64,000 nt of DNA from assembly GCA_947626285.1 (NCBI GenBank), contig CANQRR010000006.1, positions 1 to 64,000 of the forward strand. Reading direction: 5' to 3'. A program made the translations under genes and the position numbers. How positions within the stretch are numbered: the stretch's first letter is position 1; the number at the start of each line of letters is the position of its first letter. The notes beneath the pieces were generated by a model, which was not told the origin of the DNA, ran no database searches, and was given only the letters and a program-made list of their open reading frames with translations. Below are positions 60,802 through 64,000 of the stretch, in pieces. This stretch comes from an uncultured Lachnospiraceae bacterium (GTDB lineage: Bacteria > Bacillota > Clostridia > Lachnospirales > Lachnospiraceae).

Positions 60802-61050
60802 AAAGGATGCTATACAGCTATACTTTGGAAAAGTGAAAAAGGGCGCAAACAGTATCGGAGGGGCGGACGGATAAAGTCTGATATGACATGAAAAACAAAA
60901 AAATATGTAAAGCAGTGTATGGAAAGTGGATGAAGAGCAGACGAACGGAATTGGAAAACAGGCAATTAGACAATTTTGAAAGAAAGGGTCTAGCAAACAA
61001 CCGGCATTAGGAACGGCAATCAGAGAATTATGAAAGAAAAGGAGCAGCGG

Positions 61051-61902
61051 ATGACAAAAAAATTTGTGAGGGGAATTACATACCTGCCGCTGATCCTGCT
61101 GGCCGGGGTCATCTGCTTTCCGATGCTGTTCGCAGCGACGGGTGTGTTCATGCAGCAGTGGGAGCTGGAGGATTATCTGGCTCCGGTGCTCGCGGGCGCG
61201 GATGGGATGGCGAGCTGGCCGCTGCTGCCGCACGCGCCGACTCTGCGTTCGCTCGTGGAACTTTTGTTAGACTCACCACAGTTCTTCGTGATGTTCTGGA
61301 ATTCTCTGAAGATTTCTCTGTGCATCCTGATCGGACAGACAGTGTTCGGCGTCCCGGCGGCGTGGGGACTGGCGCGGTTTGAGTTTCCGGGGAAGCAGGC
61401 GGTTCTTCTGTTGTATATCGTGTTGATGCTCATGCCGTTTCAGGTGCTGATGTTGCCGCAGTATCTCGTGCTGGATCGATTCCGCTTGCTGGACACGCAC
61501 GCGGCGGTGATCCTGCCGGCCGTGTTCTCGACGTTCCCGGTGTTCATCATGTACCGCTTCTTCTGTGGGATCCCGGAGGCGATCCTCGAGGCGGCGCGCA
61601 TCGACGGGGCGGGGCATTTGCAGATTTTTTTTCGGATCGGGATTCCGCTCGGGGCGGCGGGCATCGTGTCCTCCGGCATTCTGGGTTTTCTGGAATCGTG
61701 GAACATGATCGAGCAGCCGATGACGTTTCTGAAGACAAAATCGCTCTGGCCGCTGTCGCTGTTTTTGCCGGAGATCGGATTGGCGGAGGTTGGGCTGGGA
61801 TTCGCGGCGGCGTTTATGATGCTGGTGCCGGCGCTGCTTCTGTTTCTGAGCGGGCAGGAGTATCTGGAGCAGGGCATAGCGGCGGCCGCGTTGAAGGAAT
61901 AA
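61051..61902 (+). CDS. Sugar-type ABC transporter permease (MalG-like)
   Basis: A 283-residue permease with six helices and an EAA loop, ILEAARIDGAGHLQIFFRIG. It ends LEQGIAAAALKE, like MalG-type permeases. I start it at 61051, since AAAAGGAG lies 6 bases upstream; the frame extends to 61030. It is separated from the preceding permease by about 250 bases of AT-rich sequence (60802-61050) without an evident gene, longer than usual for such pairs. Confidence 0.9.
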   Translation: MTKKFVRGITYLPLILLAGVICFPMLFAATGVFMQQWELEDYLAPVLAGADGMASWPLLPHAPTLRSLVELLLDSPQFFVMFWNSLKISLCILIGQTVFGVPAAWGLARFEFPGKQAVLLLYIVLMLMPFQVLMLPQYLVLDRFRLLDTHAAVILPAVFSTFPVFIMYRFFCGIPEAILEAARIDGAGHLQIFFRIGIPLGAAGIVSSGILGFLESWNMIEQPMTFLKTKSLWPLSLFLPEIGLAEVGLGFAAAFMMLVPALLLFLSGQEYLEQGIAAAALKE

Positions 61903-61941
61903 AGTAAGAATGGTTAAAGAAGGAGTAATTTGCTACAGGAG

Positions 61942-61977
61942 AATTTGGAGAGTTTGGAGAGCTTGGAGAGTTCGGAG
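61942..61977 (+). repeat. Four tandem 9-bp repeats
   Basis: Units aatttggag, agtttggag, agcttggag and agttcggag (61942-61977). They lie in frame with the next gene and would encode Leu-Glu-Ser triplets if a TTG at 61930 is used as start. Confidence 0.7.
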
Positions 61978-61998
61978 AGCAGACGGGAGGGGAGCAGT

Positions 61999-64000
61999 AT
62001 GAAGAATGGAAAACTGGTGCGGATCACAGCAATATTTTTTGCGCTCATGCTGTGCTTCACGATCCTGTCGCGCGCGGCGGATCAGCTGAGCGTCGCGGTG
62101 GTGAAGACGGAGCGGCCGCAGAATCAGATGATTGAGCACGTGGTGAAAGCGTCGGGGAGAGTTGTGCAGAATCAGGAGCTGGCGGTGACGACGCTGCCGG
62201 ACCAGCGCGTGACGGCGATCTATGTGCGCGAAGGACAGCGTGTGGCGAAGGGAGACCTGCTCTTTGAAGTCGATACAACGCTGCTTGAGGAGAAGATTCT
62301 GGACCAGCAGCAGGAGATGGAGAAACAGGAGCTGCTGGTGAAGGACGCGAAGAGTCAGAAGGAAGTCAGCGCTCAGCAGAGAGCAAATTCGCAGGCGCAG
62401 GCTGCGGAACAGTATTCGCTGTCGACCAGGCAGGCCGGAGTACAGCTTTCACGGGCGAAGCAGCAGCTGGACGAGGCGAAGAAGAAGCTAAAGAAATTCA
62501 GAAAGTCTGCGGAATCCGGAAAGTCCAGTGGAAGTGAGAAAAAGGATTCCGAAGTTGAGGACGCGCTTTTGCAGGCGCTGCAGGAGAAGACGGACGCCTA
62601 TGTCGCGGCGCAGGGGGAGTTGCGCGCGCTGGAATGGGAGATTGAGAACGCGGTCTACATGGCGAAGCAGGACGCGATGGCAGGAACGACAGCCGGAACA
62701 ACATCCGGGATGACAGCAGGAGCAGTGCAGGGAGCGACGTCCGGGACGGGATCCGGGGATGCGGCGGAGGCGACTTTGACAATGGAAGAAAAAACATTTA
62801 CAGGGTCAGCGGAAGACGTGGATGAAGCAGGAACGTCGACGGACACAGGGGAAGGGGCGGAAGTCACGCCGCAGGAGGTTGATGAGGGAGATGCTGAGAT
62901 CGTGCCGGAGACGGTCTGCGAAGATGAGACGTTTGCCGACGATGCAATCGTTGATTCGATCAGCGCGTTGCCGGGAGATGAGATTGATCTGGATCTGGAG
63001 ATTGAGAGTGTGAGCAGTGAGAGCACAGATGAGCAGGGAATGGGTGACGGTAGTACAGGGGATCTGGGCGTAAATGTCAGTGGAGGAATTGATCTGGGTG
63101 GCAATGATGGAGAAGAAACTGATACGGACGCTGGAATCGGAAATGTGGCGGATTCGGATCTTGACGTGAGCGGGAGTCCCGTTGGTTCCGATCTGAATGC
63201 AAATATCAAGGATGCGGGCGATCTGTATGCCGGAGAGTTGATCGTGGATGATGTTCAGGATGCGGTTCTCCCGCGGATGCCCACGCCGGAAGAGTTGACG
63301 CAGATTGAGCAGACGGTGCGCGCGAATTACAGCGGGCAGCTGGCGGAGGCACAGCAAAAGCTGAGCGACGCGCAGGCGGAGAAGGAAGCTGCGGAAGCGG
63401 CGCTTGTGAAGTACCAGCAGGAGCAGCTGGCAGCGGACAATTCGGAGAACGCTCAAACTGCGCAGCAACTGGCGGAGGCTGTGAAGGCTGCACAGCAGCT
63501 GTACGAGGACGCGGCGCTCGCGGCGAACGAGGCGGCGGTGACTTCGGGCAGGGCGGTGGCGACGGCGAACATTGCCGACCCCTCAAACAGTTCGGACCGC
63601 ATGAACGAGATCACCTACGAACAGATGGAGCTGACGCTTGAAAAACTGGAGGGGTTGAAGAAGGCGAAGGGAAAAGTCTGCGCGGAGGCGGACGGCCTGA
63701 TCACGAAGATCAACGTGATGACCGGGGAGAAGACGTTGGATACGACCGCTCTTCTGATGGCGGATCTGTCGAAAGGGTACCGGTTCACGGCGGACATCAC
63801 GAAGGAACAACAGAAATACATCGGCACGGGCGACCTGGTCAGTTTAAGTTCCGGGGACGGCAAACAGAAGCTGGAGGAGCTGCCGGTGGAGTCGGTTGCG
63901 GCGGATGAGAGCGACGAGAACATTTATCATGTGACGGTTCAGCTCCCGGAGGACAGCTTTGCGATCGGCGCGACGGTGAACCTGGATTTCAGCCGGAAGT
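61999..64000 (+). CDS. Membrane-fusion (HlyD/adaptor) protein, partial at window end
   Basis: At least 667 residues; the frame is open at the window end. One transmembrane helix (about 8-27) leads to a first half-lipoyl motif (VTAIYVREGQRVAKGDLLFE), a coiled coil (about 95-223), a 200-residue acidic, Gly/Thr/Asp-rich low-complexity stretch (about 223-423), a returning coiled coil (about 425-530), a second half-lipoyl motif (KGKVCAEADGLITKINVMTG) and a beta-barrel region. This is the layout of an ABC efflux adaptor. I list ATG 61999, preceded by GGGAGGGGAG, but TTG 61930 with AAGGAG is also in frame and adds MLQENLESLESLESSESRRE and a few residues. Partner genes probably lie to the right. Confidence 0.82.
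   Translation, partial: MKNGKLVRITAIFFALMLCFTILSRAADQLSVAVVKTERPQNQMIEHVVKASGRVVQNQELAVTTLPDQRVTAIYVREGQRVAKGDLLFEVDTTLLEEKILDQQQEMEKQELLVKDAKSQKEVSAQQRANSQAQAAEQYSLSTRQAGVQLSRAKQQLDEAKKKLKKFRKSAESGKSSGSEKKDSEVEDALLQALQEKTDAYVAAQGELRALEWEIENAVYMAKQDAMAGTTAGTTSGMTAGAVQGATSGTGSGDAAEATLTMEEKTFTGSAEDVDEAGTSTDTGEGAEVTPQEVDEGDAEIVPETVCEDETFADDAIVDSISALPGDEIDLDLEIESVSSESTDEQGMGDGSTGDLGVNVSGGIDLGGNDGEETDTDAGIGNVADSDLDVSGSPVGSDLNANIKDAGDLYAGELIVDDVQDAVLPRMPTPEELTQIEQTVRANYSGQLAEAQQKLSDAQAEKEAAEAALVKYQQEQLAADNSENAQTAQQLAEAVKAAQQLYEDAALAANEAAVTSGRAVATANIADPSNSSDRMNEITYEQMELTLEKLEGLKKAKGKVCAEADGLITKINVMTGEKTLDTTALLMADLSKGYRFTADITKEQQKYIGTGDLVSLSSGDGKQKLEELPVESVAADESDENIYHVTVQLPEDSFAIGATVNLDFSRK

Overview
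The window reads as the chromosome of a Gram-positive, low-motility-evidence-free, polysaccharide-degrading clostridium, most likely a Lachnospiraceae member. The reasons are a moderately GC-rich Firmicutes-style gene set (by eye; no composition was computed), AGGAGG-type ribosome-binding sites, a CIRCE-controlled clpB, a spore gene (spmB), DUF4250, DegV and AI-2E family proteins, cell-wall-binding-repeat proteins and several MalEFG-type sugar importers. The genus cannot be fixed from this sequence.

Layout. 1-3283: small metabolic genes, then an AT-rich patch of gene remnants (an AAA-ATPase lid fragment, an HsdM tail and an intact rhuM) flanked by two copies of a hairpin plus CIRCE promoter module; the second copy drives clpB. 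3284-9919: clpB, a DUF4250 protein, a MATE exporter, tyrS with a terminator-containing leader, and a membrane protein. 9973-15381: a CE4 deacetylase, a BTAD regulator fused to a degenerate GGDEF-like domain, and two unrecognised proteins. 15382-15915: a long intergenic region with a cluster of four DnaA-box-like sites. 15916-17901: a secreted NlpC/P60 protein with wall-binding repeats. 18090-25445: a cello-oligosaccharide locus of cellobiose phosphorylase, a LacI regulator and a binding protein with two permeases, linked by three near-identical operators. 25574-28087: tRNA-Lys(CUU), an AI-2E transporter and trmB. 28118-36639: a second glycan locus with an intracellular GH5, an AraC regulator, a second importer, a GH3 enzyme and an overlapping CE4 deacetylase. 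36724-49208: a secreted transglutaminase-like protein, DegV, spmB, a DUF885 peptidase, metG, a MATE exporter, an M18 aminopeptidase, a CDF exporter behind a NiCo (czcD) riboswitch, and a CE4 protein lacking its metal ligands. 49224-55181: a secreted DUF5722 protein, citrate synthase, DUF554 and a secreted GH5 cellulase with a CBM2-like tail. 55199-64000: a two-component system divergent from a beta-propeller/solute-binding-protein fusion, two permeases and a membrane-fusion protein that runs off the end.

How they work together. Extracellular cellulase would release cello-oligosaccharides. Three importers lacking their own ATPase genes would bring in oligosaccharides, presumably energised by a shared MsmX/MsmK-type ATPase encoded elsewhere. 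Cytoplasmic GH94, GH5, GH3 and CE4 enzymes would finish the breakdown, with LacI and AraC regulators as local switches. The last 9 kb is the best candidate for an undescribed system: mirror-image promoters with identical direct repeats tie the kinase/regulator pair to a transporter whose binding protein is fused to a propeller.

All function calls come from reading motifs; no database search was run.
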